Of a DNA stretch of 64,000 bases, positions 12,801-23,700 are shown one piece after another. This DNA comes from Oegoconia quadripuncta. Lineage: Eukaryota > Arthropoda > Insecta > Lepidoptera > Autostichidae. The stretch is taken from positions 22,162,324 to 22,226,323 of the forward strand of contig OX438741.1 in NCBI GenBank assembly GCA_949316235.1, read 5' to 3'. Under the pieces are notes generated by a model. The model worked only from the letters and a program-made list of their open reading frames with translations, did not search any database and had not been told where the DNA came from. The translations under genes and the position numbers were made by a program. Each line of letters opens with the position of its first letter. The stretch's first letter is position 1.

Positions 12801-13023
12801 TAATACCTACACCATAAAAGTGTATATAAACTTTCCAAGTAAGCAAAGTCTAAAAAGTTCTAACGGAAAAATTGATGTTAGTTGGATTTAGTTTAGTTAA
12901 TTTCTATGTTCCTGAGGCCATAGTTGCTACTGTTCATATTTTGTATATACTGAAACTCAGATTTATTATTATTAGTAAGTCACAGCTCACAGGATGCTGA
13001 TGTACATATACCTATCGAAGCTG
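9823..13023. other. Long non-coding stretch with dispersed repeat words
   Basis: 9894-10310 (-) is open for 138 codons and GC-richer than its surroundings but matches no family I recognise and lacks clear splice sites. 10950-11000 and 11210-11250 carry 'aaaaatgaggaggttctc'-type words, and 11445-11480 carries 'caccaagtgcgagtcgaact', both common in moth repeats. The remainder is AT-rich and featureless by eye. Confidence 0.35.
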
Positions 13024-13061
13024 GTGTATATAATTTGTAAAATCATACAAATTATATACAC
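13024..13061. repeat. Perfect 16-bp stem hairpin
   Basis: gtgtatataatttgta (13024-13039) and its exact reverse complement (13046-13061) are separated by six bases, aaatca. It lies just left of the larger fold-back at 13086. Confidence 0.8.
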
Positions 13062-13085
13062 TAACTTTTGATTAATAGTGCTCAT

Positions 13086-13218
13086 CATACTAGATTTTGT
13101 ATTGTTCATTGGAATTTATTGGGGAAAACTTAAAATTCACAAATATTTAATACCTAGTCGCTACCTATTTAATATTTGTGACTTTTAAATTCCAATGAAC
13201 AATACAAAATCTAGTATG
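13086..13218. mobile_element. Fold-back MITE-like inverted repeat
   Basis: Two 33-bp arms (13086-13118 and 13186-13218) are exact reverse complements, and an imperfect inner inverted repeat (tcacaaatattt ... aatatttgtga) continues the pairing. A TA lies just outside ctagattttg on one side and caaaatctag on the other, so a TA-targeting Tc1/mariner-type MITE is possible. It encodes no protein. Confidence 0.65.
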
Positions 13219-14249
13219 AAGAGAACATTGGGTAATTGTCTCTATTCCTGATTTGTCTAACTTCAATAATGAACTGTATTGCCACCTCTTCAACATTGGT
13301 CCTTTGCAATTAGAAAATTTAAACTCTTTGGCTGTTCATAATACAGTCCATTTGAATCAAAGTTAATCCAGCCATTGTGCTACCTTTTAAAGTATCTATA
13401 CTTCTTTACCATTGGTCGAATTTGAAAATTTAAACATGAAATATTGGTTGATTTTGCAATTGGTAATACCATCCATTCCCATTGAAGTGATATATAGGTT
13501 GGTTGCTTGCACCCTCATCGGTGCTGGTCCGACATAATATAACTCGGGCAGCCTGATATAACATATTGAGAGCTACAATTTTTCCTAGTCACAAATTATT
13601 TTAACAACAAGCAAGTATAAAATTAATTTAGATATTGTAAAGGAATACTTGTAGATAATTAAGTTTTTAAAATTTTCTCAAGTGTATGTAAGATGTTGCT
13701 ATATACAATATGGATAGCTCACTTTGACGCTAGCAAGGTAATCACAGTAATATTCTACTGATAGGTATTATAAATTCGTAAAAAATGCTGGGATGGGATA
13801 CTTGTTAATAATTTGTGGTGGTGTGATCTTAATAGTCTCAAACCTTTTATCAGGTCTAAAGTTAAAATTACAGAAGTAACTTATCATTGCTATTTTATTT
13901 TTTCCACCTTTGATAGCATGTCTAAAAGAATAGCAAATCTACTATGCAAAACAAGGACCCACAAGGTATGTTATAGATAGATAGCTAAATATTCTGAACT
14001 TCTTCGTATATTTTTTTAGCAAATGTATGGGCCAGTGAAAATAATAAAAATTTAATTGAAGCTATGTTTTGGTCGTGGAAATGAAATAACAAAACAAATA
14101 AAACTAGGATTGTTTTGATGGCGTGTATTATTGTTTACATCTAACATTATCAAAGTGAACATAAAATAATTCAAGCGCATGCAAACAGGCAATGTTAGTA
14201 GGCTGCGAGTCAGTAGCGTAGGTGGCAAGGCAAGGCTCCTCTCTCTCAC

Positions 14250-14349
14250 CTTGCAGGCTCGGCGGGCCGGGCTCAAGGGGCGACGCCGCCGCCAGCCGTG
14301 CGACTGCCTCCACGGCCCAGAGCACCCCCCACAAGTCCCACAACCACAT
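14250..14349 (-). CDS. First coding exon with signal peptide, gene unknown
   Basis: An ATG at 14349-14347 opens a frame of 33 codons plus one base before a strong donor (CTGCAAG|gtgagag). The peptide starts MWLWDLWGVLWAVEAVARLA and continues AASPLEPGPPSLQ: a hydrophobic signal-peptide core, a small-residue cleavage region and a proline-rich start of the mature chain. The product is probably secreted or a type I membrane protein. The exon lies in the most GC-rich patch of the left 20 kb. The leader has short upstream ATGs that end quickly. No second exon was identified between 1 and 14249, so the next intron may cross the window edge. The identity of the gene is unknown, and a chance ORF in a CpG-rich promoter cannot be excluded. 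Confidence 0.5.
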
Positions 14350-15101
14350 CACAACACACCACTATCTCATAATTGGCACAACATTCACAAAACTTAACAA
14401 ATACGAACACCTAACTATGCTAATAACTCCTATTGGCACGATCATGCTTTGGGAAAATTCATGTCGCAATACCACGGTGCACGAGATTCTCGAATGCGAT
14501 CTGTCACATAATTTTAACTAAGATTCTGTTAAAAAACAATACGAATGTTATTGAAACAAAGACAGTCGCTGCACGTCATAACATTCCACAGTAAACTCGA
14601 AAATACACTCCTCTAATCCGTTCAACGTTTCGTTATGAACTGGCAAATCTGACAACCGACTGACCTGACAATTGAACAGGGTGACCAACTCTTCAAGAAA
14701 TACCCTTAATAACAAGACGAAATACTCATAAATAACCCTAAAACCCAATAAAAGCCCAAAAAGGGCTGCGCTCTGTAAGCACAAACGTCTGTATGCATTC
14801 GAGTCGAGTCGAGGTCGAGTATTATTTTAACGTCTGAGAATACACTATCATTTTGATCTTAAAAAAGCCCAAATTTGGGGCCGAAGATTGTAATTGAATG
14901 ATTTTAATGAATGAATGAACATTAATTATACCAAACGATTTCTTCGAAAATTAGGAGGTGATCAATTGACCTTCTCTTTTTTTTTCAAATTAATGAATTG
15001 AATGAATGAAAAGCTAGTGTCTACCTGCTGGACACCGAAAACGAAGTCCCATGGCTAATCGATGTTTATGAATCGATTATTCCGTTAACATGATTTTATT
15101 T

Positions 15102-15337
15102 TTACCAAACTCCTTTTTTCTTGTGTAATACTTTTTTACATTTACAAGGCATTTGAGGAATAATTTGGGGTAAATCACCACTATGAAGGTTCATCACCAT
15201 TTCAGCAATTTCTTGTAAATAAGGTAATTTCATTTGGGAGTCTTTTGGTAACATAAAGTCACTTGCAGGTATCCATCTTTTGTGCGAAATTCGAGCTGGT
15301 TGAGAAAATACACCATCAAATGATAATCCAAATGACC
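15102..15337 (-). CDS. MDH1B: MDH1B-like exon 5 (terminal)
   Basis: Acceptor attttcag, GSFGLSFDGVFSQPARI and on to KKVLHKKKGVW, then TAA at 15104-15102. The lysine-rich C-terminus is followed directly by AATAAA. Confidence 0.82.
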
Positions 15338-18000
15338 CTGAAAATAATATTAAAAAACCATTTGATAGAAGGTAAAATATAATACGTCTGTTCCATGCTG
15401 GCCTAAGGTGTCGGATGTACTCCAAAAAGCTGTGGGTGAGAAGTACCTATGTGACTGTCATTTATTATAATTATCGTTACCATGATACTTATGAAAGTGA
15501 ATGAAGCAAAAGAGATGTGTGAGGATCGTAGCAAGTGGAAATCTGTGGTCTCTGCCTACCCCTACGGGAAACACGCGTGACTTTATGTATGTATGTACCA
15601 TGATACTGTGTAACGCGTACATTGCACCCTTAAAAATATGCAATGGTTGGAAACCTTTTCACATTATGTATGAATAGGTATACGTTTCACAAAATTATAG
15701 AGAAGGAACTATAATTGCAGCACTTAGATAGCAGCGCCTTTTGAGCACCCTATGACGAACATAAGAATAGAAACACCCAAAATAATTGAAAATGGGTAGG
15801 GAGGGGCAATAGAAAACCATTTTTTTAAGTAATTTTTCTGTACCAAAAATGTTTGCGAGTGAAATATTTATATAACAGACATTTAATTTTTAAATAAATA
15901 ATTACTGTGGGCATCATTACACTACTTGTCATAAGTGTAAAATCTTCCCTCACACATTATGTTCCATTACAATATAACAAGAAAGGCTAAGTCAAGGGTA
16001 CCCTAAACCGACGAGCATGTATTGACAACTTTATGAGAGTGTATGAAGCAAGAGGTGTATCAAGATCGTTGCAAGTGGAAGTCTGTGGTCTCTGCCTACT
16101 ACTACGGGAAAGAAGCGTGACTTTATGTATGTATGTTACATCCATTACTCGTACATATAGACAGAATTAATCATTCAATATTTCAATATGTCATATTTTT
16201 ATTAAGTATTGAATCTACCTTTTTAAGTTCATACACAATACCTTCAGAAAGTGATAATAAGGAAGAGAGTGAAGCAACCGGTCTTGGGCAACACAACTTG
16301 GGTCCCAACAGTGGAAATGAATTATTATTAAAAAATATACCCACCATCACATGTTATCCCTAAATTCACAATATAATCTGGATTTCGATCAAAAAGCCAT
16401 ATTTTCACAACGTTCAGTACAGCCACTGCTTTATTCATTTGTTCTTCAGGAGTTTGACTCTAAAAAGTAATAGATATTGTTGACCATTATTAAAACATAC
16501 GAGTATTATAATTTAATAGTATATTGAAGAAAGTACATAATTATACAAAGTTTTTCTTACTTTCGCTTCTGAAATTTTTATCCATAAAGTTTCATCAAAG
16601 TACATTAAATAGTCCAATGTTCGTATTTCTGGCGTCAAAGATCCAATGTACAGAGTAGAATTTTTAACTTTCGTATACCTTGTGTATGGGTCAAAGGAAT
16701 TGTACTTGTGAATAGTGGTCCTGATGTCTACTAAGTGATTTATTCCAACAAATCCCCACACTGGAGGGCAGAATATGTTTCTCATTGGTATTTCAGCAAT
16801 TTCAGCGACTGTTGGGAGAATGTCTAAGCCCAAATCGGAAGTCGCAACTACAATATTCTTATTAGCGTTAATCGCATTCAACAAAATTGTTGCATTGTAA
16901 CACGCTGGACCAAGATTTGCCAAAACTATGTACATTTTCCGCGAAGCAGAAGCATTTATCATAAGGGCCAAATCAAGCATACATTGCTTATTTGCATGTA
17001 GCCAATCCCCAATTGACATATCTTTCCTAAACAAAAAAAAATATAGGTAATTATTATACATTTTTAAAGCATATAGTCAAGTCAGAATTCTGAAATTTCT
17101 GTGAAAACTTACTGAAAGCGTACATGATCCAAAACGATAAGTAGATCGGAATGTGTGAGTGCTACACCAATTTTATCCACAAATTTCACTACTTTTCCCG
17201 ATTGGTTTGTACCGATATAACTACATTCACGTTCTACATTTTCCATGAACTCGAATGTGCATTTATCGTCAAATATATATATTTTTGTAATACTTTTAGG
17301 CCCAACAGACATTTCCAAAAGTCCCGATATTAGGTGCATACATAGAGGATATCCAGCTCCATAAACAGAGACTATGTAATCCGTTCTATTTATTTTATCC
17401 ATAATTACGGCCGATTTTTTGACTTTCGGTTTTATTACCATTTCTTTATCTTCTCTAATTTTTCTTTGAAACTGTGAAGTATTTTTGATCAAACCTTCAA
17501 ATTTCGTAGGGTGGATAAATATATCGAGATCATAATAAGAATGGCAATATTCTAAAAATTCAGAGGCCCCTCCAATGTAGTATGGTTTGCTACCTTTAAC
17601 TAAGAGTTCTTTCCATACCAGGGGTGATCCCTGATGATGCCAACCATATCGCTGATTAATTTTGCACAGCCATGCCTAAGGACGAAAAATTAATTTTGTT
17701 AGTAAGTAGGTCGAATAAATTACTCATATTTGAATCGTCTGATTATTGTTGTCGGGCTATACACAAGAAAAGTTCTAAAATCAATACTATCGGGTATTGA
17801 AATTAAATTAACATTTAAAAAAGATAATCGTGGTTCTAACAAAAAATATATTTCCAACATACATTCCATTCTAGTACTGATTTCTCAATCCGTTCATAGC
17901 AAAAGTTAGGAAGTTTACGATCAAGATAATCTACTATCAATGCAATTTCTGCGAATATAGTGCATTGTGTTTCTCCAGCTACTATAATCCGGATAACCAT
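15102..18000 (-). CDS. MDH1B: MDH1B-like protein (malate dehydrogenase 1B), complete, five exons
   Basis: Exons are 18000-17863, 17675-17113, 17026-16561, 16459-16345 and 15337-15102. All junctions are GT-AG, phases agree, and the sum is 505 codons plus TAA, close to the vertebrate length of about 518. The N-terminal thioredoxin-like region (residues 1-95) has conserved words such as WHHQGSPLVWKELL and GGASEFLEY. A Rossmann-type region begins near residue 146 (SVYGAGYPLC), where the last glycine of the usual nucleotide-binding loop is missing. Near residue 324 the MDH motif WGNH reads WGFV, so the catalytic histidine is absent, and the substrate-binding TR.D segment reads TSDL near 296. Malate oxidation is therefore unlikely. 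Vertebrate MDH1B is mainly testis- or cilia-associated, and its role is unclear. AATAAA (15100-15095) follows the stop at once. It is divergent from RPP30. Confidence 0.88.
15338..16344. other. MDH1B-like intron 4 with two LINE tails
   Basis: Two plus-strand 3' ends of the LINE seen at 4676 lie at 15480-15600 and 15985-16136. Both contain a gaagcaa/aagagatgtgt, gatcgtagcaagtgg, ctctgcctacc and gactttatgtatgtatgt order. The LINE frame, not a host exon, explains the plus-strand similarity here. Confidence 0.55.
16345..16459 (-). CDS. MDH1B: MDH1B-like exon 4
   Basis: Acceptor tttttag, peptide SQTPEEQMNKAVAVLNVVKI to ITCDG, donor gtgggt, phase 1. It was found because its phase joins exons 3 and 5 exactly. 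Confidence 0.8.
16561..17026 (-). CDS. MDH1B: MDH1B-like exon 3
   Basis: Acceptor tgtttag completes the glutamine codon left open by exon 2, then KDMSIGDWLHANKQ. It ends SEAK at donor gtaaga, phase 0. It carries the altered TSDL and WGFVG segments. Confidence 0.85.
17113..17675 (-). CDS. MDH1B: MDH1B-like exon 2
   Basis: Acceptor cttag, first codons AWLCKINQRYGW. It ends VRF plus two bases at donor gtaagt. It spans the rest of the N-terminal region, a lysine-rich linker (IKPKVKKS) and the first beta strand and loop of the dinucleotide fold. Confidence 0.85.
17863..18000 (-). CDS. MDH1B: MDH1B-like exon 1
   Basis: The start ATG is at 18000-17998. 46 codons beginning MVIRIIVAGETQC and ending LEWN run to donor gtatgt, phase 0. 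It corresponds to the start of the thioredoxin-like N-terminal region. Confidence 0.85.
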
Positions 18001-19188
18001 TATGTATTACTTTTATAGATTTTGCACAGAAAATCACAAAAGAACACGTCAATTATGTAAATCGGAACACCTTTTGTAAATAAAATGCTTTGTTTATAAA
18101 TATTGCTCTGACCACCCTGCTCAGATTGAATTGCCAATCTCAAAGACTACAATGTATATACGGAGAGCCAATCTAACAGGACTGACAACTACTGCCAATT
18201 TTGTTTTAACGCTTTTGCTGTTATGTCAGACGACAAAAAGTATTCTTTGTGAGTAGGTGGCATGCTTATTTTTAATAAAATAAGACTTGGCTTCAGCTCA
18301 GTTAGCTGACTCGAACTATGACTTGGCTTCGGCCAAAGAGTATACAAAACCTACGGAGAGCTTCGGCCTGAACAAACTTTTAACTCTATTTGAGAAGGAA
18401 AAGTAGACCTGGCAACTGCCTTTTTTATAAAATAATAAAATTCGAAACAAAAGATAAGGCGATATGGGCTCAGTTCCCTTTGCCTGTCCGAAAGGACAAA
18501 GATACCAAAAAAAAAAATTGTGCCGTTCCCATCCACAGAGTAGATAGGTACCTACTTTTGTTTATACCATCCATACCATCATCGGTGCATTATCTGAGTA
18601 ATCTCGGTAAATAGTTACTATACTCTTTGCTGAGTAATCTGTGATCGGTGCCACCCAGACCGAAGGGGTTAAGAATTATTATAAATATAAAAATAATACA
18701 TGAGGCTAGGTGGGTATTGTTTAGTGTCAAAACATAAAGTTATTAAACCAACTTTATGTGTCAAAAGCATTGTATTGAACATTCAATCAACTAACCCTTA
18801 ATGGCTGGCTGAATCCGGCGACTGATTGCCGTGAAATGCAAAGTTGAAGATTGTTTTCTTCTTCCTTGTAAGTTGGTGCTTTCAATAAGTTTAAGCATTT
18901 TAAGCATCAGTCTGTTTCCAAGCTACTACGACTTTGGAAAGGGAAATCATCTGTGGGTAAAGAAGCGGCAAAAGAAACCCACAGGATAACTATAGAGCGA
19001 ACTCCCCCTTGATTTCCAGAACGACAAATTGGCAGCAACTCTCCACAACTTATTAGAAGTGAACATCTTATCAATACTTTTTACAAGTATTGTCAGCATA
19101 ATATGGCACAATTTTTATGTCAGCTTGTAATTAATTTTTTGTTATATTTATCCTAATATAATTAATTTGCTTAACAGAATTGCACAAT
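18001..19188. promoter_or_regulatory. Divergent intergenic region MDH1B / RPP30
   Basis: About 1.2 kb separates the two divergent starts and should hold both promoters. A repeat-like patch at 18270-18670 (repeated 'acttggcttcggc', 'gagtaatct', 'atcggtgc') shows no ORF of interest. A small inverted repeat (cataaagtt near 18731, aactttatg near 18750) is visible. No TATA box stands out. Confidence 0.4.
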
Positions 19189-19986
19189 ATGACATCATCC
19201 GAAAATTGGGAATTCTGTGATTTATCAATCAGTAAAAATTATAAATTAAGTAAATTGAATGTGATTGAAAAGTATGGCTTTAAAACAGTAGCCATTAACA
19301 CATATGTAGAAGAAACCTCCGATGAACCTAAAAAGAAGAAAAAGAAAGGTGAAAACAAAGAAAAAAAGGACTATATACCTGAGCCTGTAGAGATACCACC
19401 AGATGTTGCTGACAGCACCAAACTAAAGATTCTACAAAGGGTCACCATTGAGTTTTCAGATTCCAGTATTGCTCATAAACTCAATCAATCAGAAAACCTT
19501 AAAAAATTTGACATTGTAGCTCTAGTACCTAAAACCTTGCAAGCATTTCAGTGTGCTTGCAGTACTCTGGATGTAGACATCATATCATTTGAACCAGAAA
19601 CTAGAATTCCATTCAAAATTACTCGAAAATTGTACAGACAAGCAGTTGAGAGAGGTTTATTTTTTGAGCTTATGTATTCTCCTGCAATTAAAGACTCCAC
19701 TTCAAGGAAGAATATAATATCCACTGCTCATATTTACCACGCTGTTGGCAAATCTAAGAATATTATATTAACAAGTGGAGCAGAAAATGATGTGCAAGTT
19801 CGCGATGTGCACGATGTTATAAATTTAGGATTTATATTCGGTTTAAACAGCAAGCAAAGTTTAGAAGTCATTAGAAATAATACAAGGAGGCTTATTCTCA
19901 AAGCAAAAGGGAGGAGATGTGGCAAACTGTACATGAGAATCAGTTCAGGTGATCTAGACAATAATATACCTAAACAATGGTTTTGA
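19189..19986 (+). CDS. RPP30: Ribonuclease P protein subunit p30
   Basis: 265 residues from ATG 19189. RPP30 is a TIM-barrel-like protein subunit shared by nuclear RNase P (pre-tRNA 5' processing) and RNase MRP (rRNA processing). Recognition rests on family words in order: VVAIN-like TVAIN (33-37), ILQRVTIEFSD (81-91), FDIVALVPKT (107-116), LDVDIISF (127-134), FELMYSPAIKDSTSRK (159-174), KNIILTSGAE (190-199) and VINLGFIFGLN (210-220). Vertebrate RPP30 is also about 265-270 residues. An unusual lysine run (KKKKKKGENKEKK, residues 48-60) sits in the loop before the second strand. The whole gene is one exon. An acceptor-like ttgcttaacag at 19167-19177 suggests a possible 5' UTR intron. It is convergent with lilipod. 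Confidence 0.92.
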   Translation: MTSSENWEFCDLSISKNYKLSKLNVIEKYGFKTVAINTYVEETSDEPKKKKKKGENKEKKDYIPEPVEIPPDVADSTKLKILQRVTIEFSDSSIAHKLNQSENLKKFDIVALVPKTLQAFQCACSTLDVDIISFEPETRIPFKITRKLYRQAVERGLFFELMYSPAIKDSTSRKNIISTAHIYHAVGKSKNIILTSGAENDVQVRDVHDVINLGFIFGLNSKQSLEVIRNNTRRLILKAKGRRCGKLYMRISSGDLDNNIPKQWF

Positions 19987-20150
19987 AGTTTAATTTAATA
20001 TATTATTCAGAACAACACAGCTGTATGTATAATATATATATTCTTTTTACACAACTCCATAAAAAGGGAGTGTTATTATGATAATTTATGCATCTATTTA
20101 CGACATACTTAAAAAACATTAAATTACATTTTAAGCATTATGAATACAAA

Positions 20151-20156
20151 AATAAA
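20151..20156 (+). terminator. RPP30 polyadenylation signal
   Basis: AATAAA lies 165 bases after the RPP30 stop. It is the first clear signal on this strand before the converging lilipod 3' end. Confidence 0.45.
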
Positions 20157-20567
20157 ATAAGCATCACAGATAGGAAAGATTTGTATAATCTACCGTTATA
20201 CCTAACAACTACAACATCAACCTGTATTCTGGCGACCTACAAATTCAGTCTCCACAGGTTCCAACCTAGCTGCACAGTCACTTTTTAGTGCACTTGTTTC
20301 CTTCACTGTGCCTATTCATAGTTGGTGAAATATCTACCTAAGCATATATCAGAACCTCAAAACAATGGCATGTACAACCACTACCATACTGTCTTTTCTT
20401 ATAAAGTTCGCTTGCACTTTGCTGCATATTATCAAATTACATGCTGCAAGTTAGGCTTTCTGATCAGAAAGGTTTAAGAAAGCTTTTATTATATTTTTAT
20501 CAATCTGGCAATAGCAGGAAATCTTTGATCTATTTTTGTAACTATTTTAGTCTGTGTGGCCAGTATA

Positions 20568-20718
20568 TTATTCTGTCTTTAGATGTTCAGTTGTTTCTTG
20601 ATTTTGCTCAATCTTCCCACCAGTAACTGTGCTGTCTACAGATGTTCGAGGAATAGTATTGGCCTTAGCATGAGTATCATCTTCCGGGATAGTGAACGAT
20701 GCTGCTAACCACTTGAAT
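20568..20718 (-). CDS. lili: lilipod terminal exon
   Basis: Acceptor tttcatgtag, then one base completing an arginine codon, FKWLAASFTIPEDDTHAKAN and a hydrophilic tail ending TTEHLKTE, TAA at 20570-20568. Charged, low-complexity tails are normal at this end of LMBR1 proteins. A consensus AATAAA lies at 20490-20485. The 3' end faces that of RPP30, about 330 bases away from the RPP30 poly(A) signal. Confidence 0.65.
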
Positions 20719-23700
20719 CTACATGAAACAAAATAATCAATGAATAAGATGCTATAAACAAAAGTACCAAATGAGACTGAATCATTTTATCTACAGATTT
20801 AAACATAAATAAATAAAAAGTTCTCAAACCTATATGTGAAGTCACATTTTATTAGTGTCCGATTAGCTTCTTTTTGTTCCATACCATTTATTTTTCTTTG
20901 TGACTATTTATGACGAGATGTGAAAGCAGAAATAGAGAAAATTATATTAACATTATTAGAAATAGAATAAAAGCAATCCAGATAAATCAAATACACAATG
21001 CAATGAGTGATTATATAAAGTGAGGGTGGCAGTGGTGTACAATGAATGATATTATGAAAATAATGTTACGTGCTCTAACTCGCTATTACCTATTTATTTT
21101 TGTTGTGCAGATTTATACAATTATTTATACATCAATATATAATATTCAGGGGCAATAAAAACAAACAAAAATCAGTTTTTATATGTATTATTTTTCAAAT
21201 GCAATCTCAACGTTTAGTACAGTACAAGATAATACAAAATGTATAAAATTCGCACACTACATTAATATAACATTCACAAACATACAAGGCTTAAAAGCAA
21301 CATCCTACATTTAACTGCTATAAACTATTCAGAACGTGACCTATTCTAGTGTTTGATAATACCGCGTTTAATACACGTCGGTAGCACCACTGGCGTTATT
21401 TTGTTCCTACAAAAACCATTTGACCAGGTAAATTCGCCTCAAGTCTTCTCTCGTATTTGTAATTGAAATTTGTTTGACACTATATCATTTATTAAGTTTA
21501 AATACATTGAAACATACATTAATGATTACTCTAAACTTGGGATTACTGTATCTTTATGCACTATCAATAAATGTAAGACCAAGAAAATGTTAAAATCGAT
21601 AAACGTAAAATGTACATTTAGAGGACAAAAATTGTGCTTAGAGAATGCATTTCAACTCATTTAGTATTATTGGTTTTATGTACGTTAACCATTACAATTC
21701 GAAAAGGCTACTTTTCCCAAATATGAGCGGCGAAAAAATTAGGATACAAGTCTATTTTAAAATCCTGAAATAATTTATCAGGGTACAAATCTCAAACAAA
21801 TTCAATTTTACCTGGTCATACTACATAAGCATAAAGTTTATCAATCTCTTAATAGGATATAAAGATATGCATATAATGGAATAATATGTTCATACAATTT
21901 TCACAAGTAGTCTACTGTATACACTTTTATTTGCTACAATGGAAGAAGAAACTTATTAAAATACACACACAATCCACAATTCTTGAGAATACTTTTGTGT
22001 CAATAAATAAAATTAGTATTTGCTGGACAAGAAAATTGATATGCTTGATATCTTTGTCGCTACAGCAGCTAACAAGAGTAACCTTCTAAAATCGTAATAC
22101 ATTGTATTATGCTCAAAAGGGCATAATGTGCGCGTTAGTAATGGTAGCAGATGAATTCCTCAGAAGCTGAGGCTTTGCTGAGAACACTTTCCAAGTAAAA
22201 GATTAATGAAGAATCCACTGACCGTAAATAATCCATTGATTATTTATACTGTACATTGTTTTCGTAGAACAGAAAGTGTCCACAACTTCACCTCTTGTTA
22301 ATTGTTCATGATTCTTAGAAATAAGATTGAAAGTCCTAACTTGTCTCGCCTGCAACAACCAAAGAGATCCTTTACGACTAGAAAATTAACTAAATAGCCT
22401 CAAACTATTCTTAATACACGCACACTTCTCAACGCCATTGCAGGTTCAACCATGATGTATTCGTAGTTTGAGCAAACATTTATATACGGGCAAGTTAAGG
22501 AGAGTATGTATAAAAAAATATCTACAAGCAATAACCGAAACGTAATAAATAAATAACTAAAATGACGACATACTTTTATGTATCATCACCAATTCTATCA
22601 TTGACGAAGTTTCTAAATCATCTCCAAAACTTGCCAGCCCATAAAAGAAAAGTAAACATAGGATAAAACAGTCTTAGAAATGTCTTTTATCTTTTACAAT
22701 AGTTTCCGTAGATGTTGCCTAAGCGCAATAAATAATGAGACAATACGCTAAATTTGTGGTTCCACATTTGTGTCAAAAAATAATAAACATTAAACACCAC
22801 AAAACCAATACATTCATGTCATGGCAGAAATTAGTAACATAGTTTTATACATTTAAATTCAAATATTCAACCACAATACAAAGTTACAATTAACAAAATA
22901 AATAATCTCCTGTTATTAATAGTAATTGTTTAACAAATTCAGTCTCATTTGTCCTAAAAAACGAATTCATACCAATGCGTCTTTCTTTCCTCAAAAACCG
23001 CTTAAAATTGTTTAAACAGAACATTCATGGCTGTGTTATAATAAAAAATAAGTAAACTAAAATAGGATTAAAATAATTAAACAATAAATGCAGGGAATAT
23101 TATATTATTATTGTGAGTAACATTGTTACATTATAATTATTACTCTATTTTACTATTTTTATTACTCGTACATTCGTGGCACGTAAATGTACAATATTTT
23201 TAGTTTTGTAATAATTAAAAAATGGGGAATAAATATTATGTGTTGGTCCAACTTTAAAACTTAGATCACTCGTTCCGCACTAGGCCACCCATCATAGGCG
23301 AGTATCACAACTCACTATTATCGTATAATAATATCAGCCTTTCACCACGTGACTTCCTCTTCTAACTTTCATCGTTTTCGTTAATACTAGGCACCTTTAG
23401 TCGTTGTTTTCGAAAACTGAAAGTCACTCAAGTCACTATCCTGTTTTTTCCGATCAATTCTAACCTGGCTAATCGTAATAAATAACTTAACCCATAAACT
23501 TAGTTAAGAGTAGCTGCATCTTCGTTGATCTTAATCGAGTTTATCAAAATTTAAATATTTTACGTTATTGGAGCAAGTTCTAATGATGTAATTGGAATTT
23601 TATTCGATATGACATCGTATTTGGTCACTACATCGATTGATTGTTGAAGATCGAAAACGTAGCTACTCTTTAGGCGCCAAACGAGCGTAGTTTTCTTTTG

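Noticed and set aside
20843..20895. Small two-exon gene starting MEQKEANRTLIKC and joining 20718-20568
   Set aside because: Phase and a gt donor fit, but the donor (gtttga) is weak, there is no family similarity, and the terminal exon is better explained as the end of lilipod.
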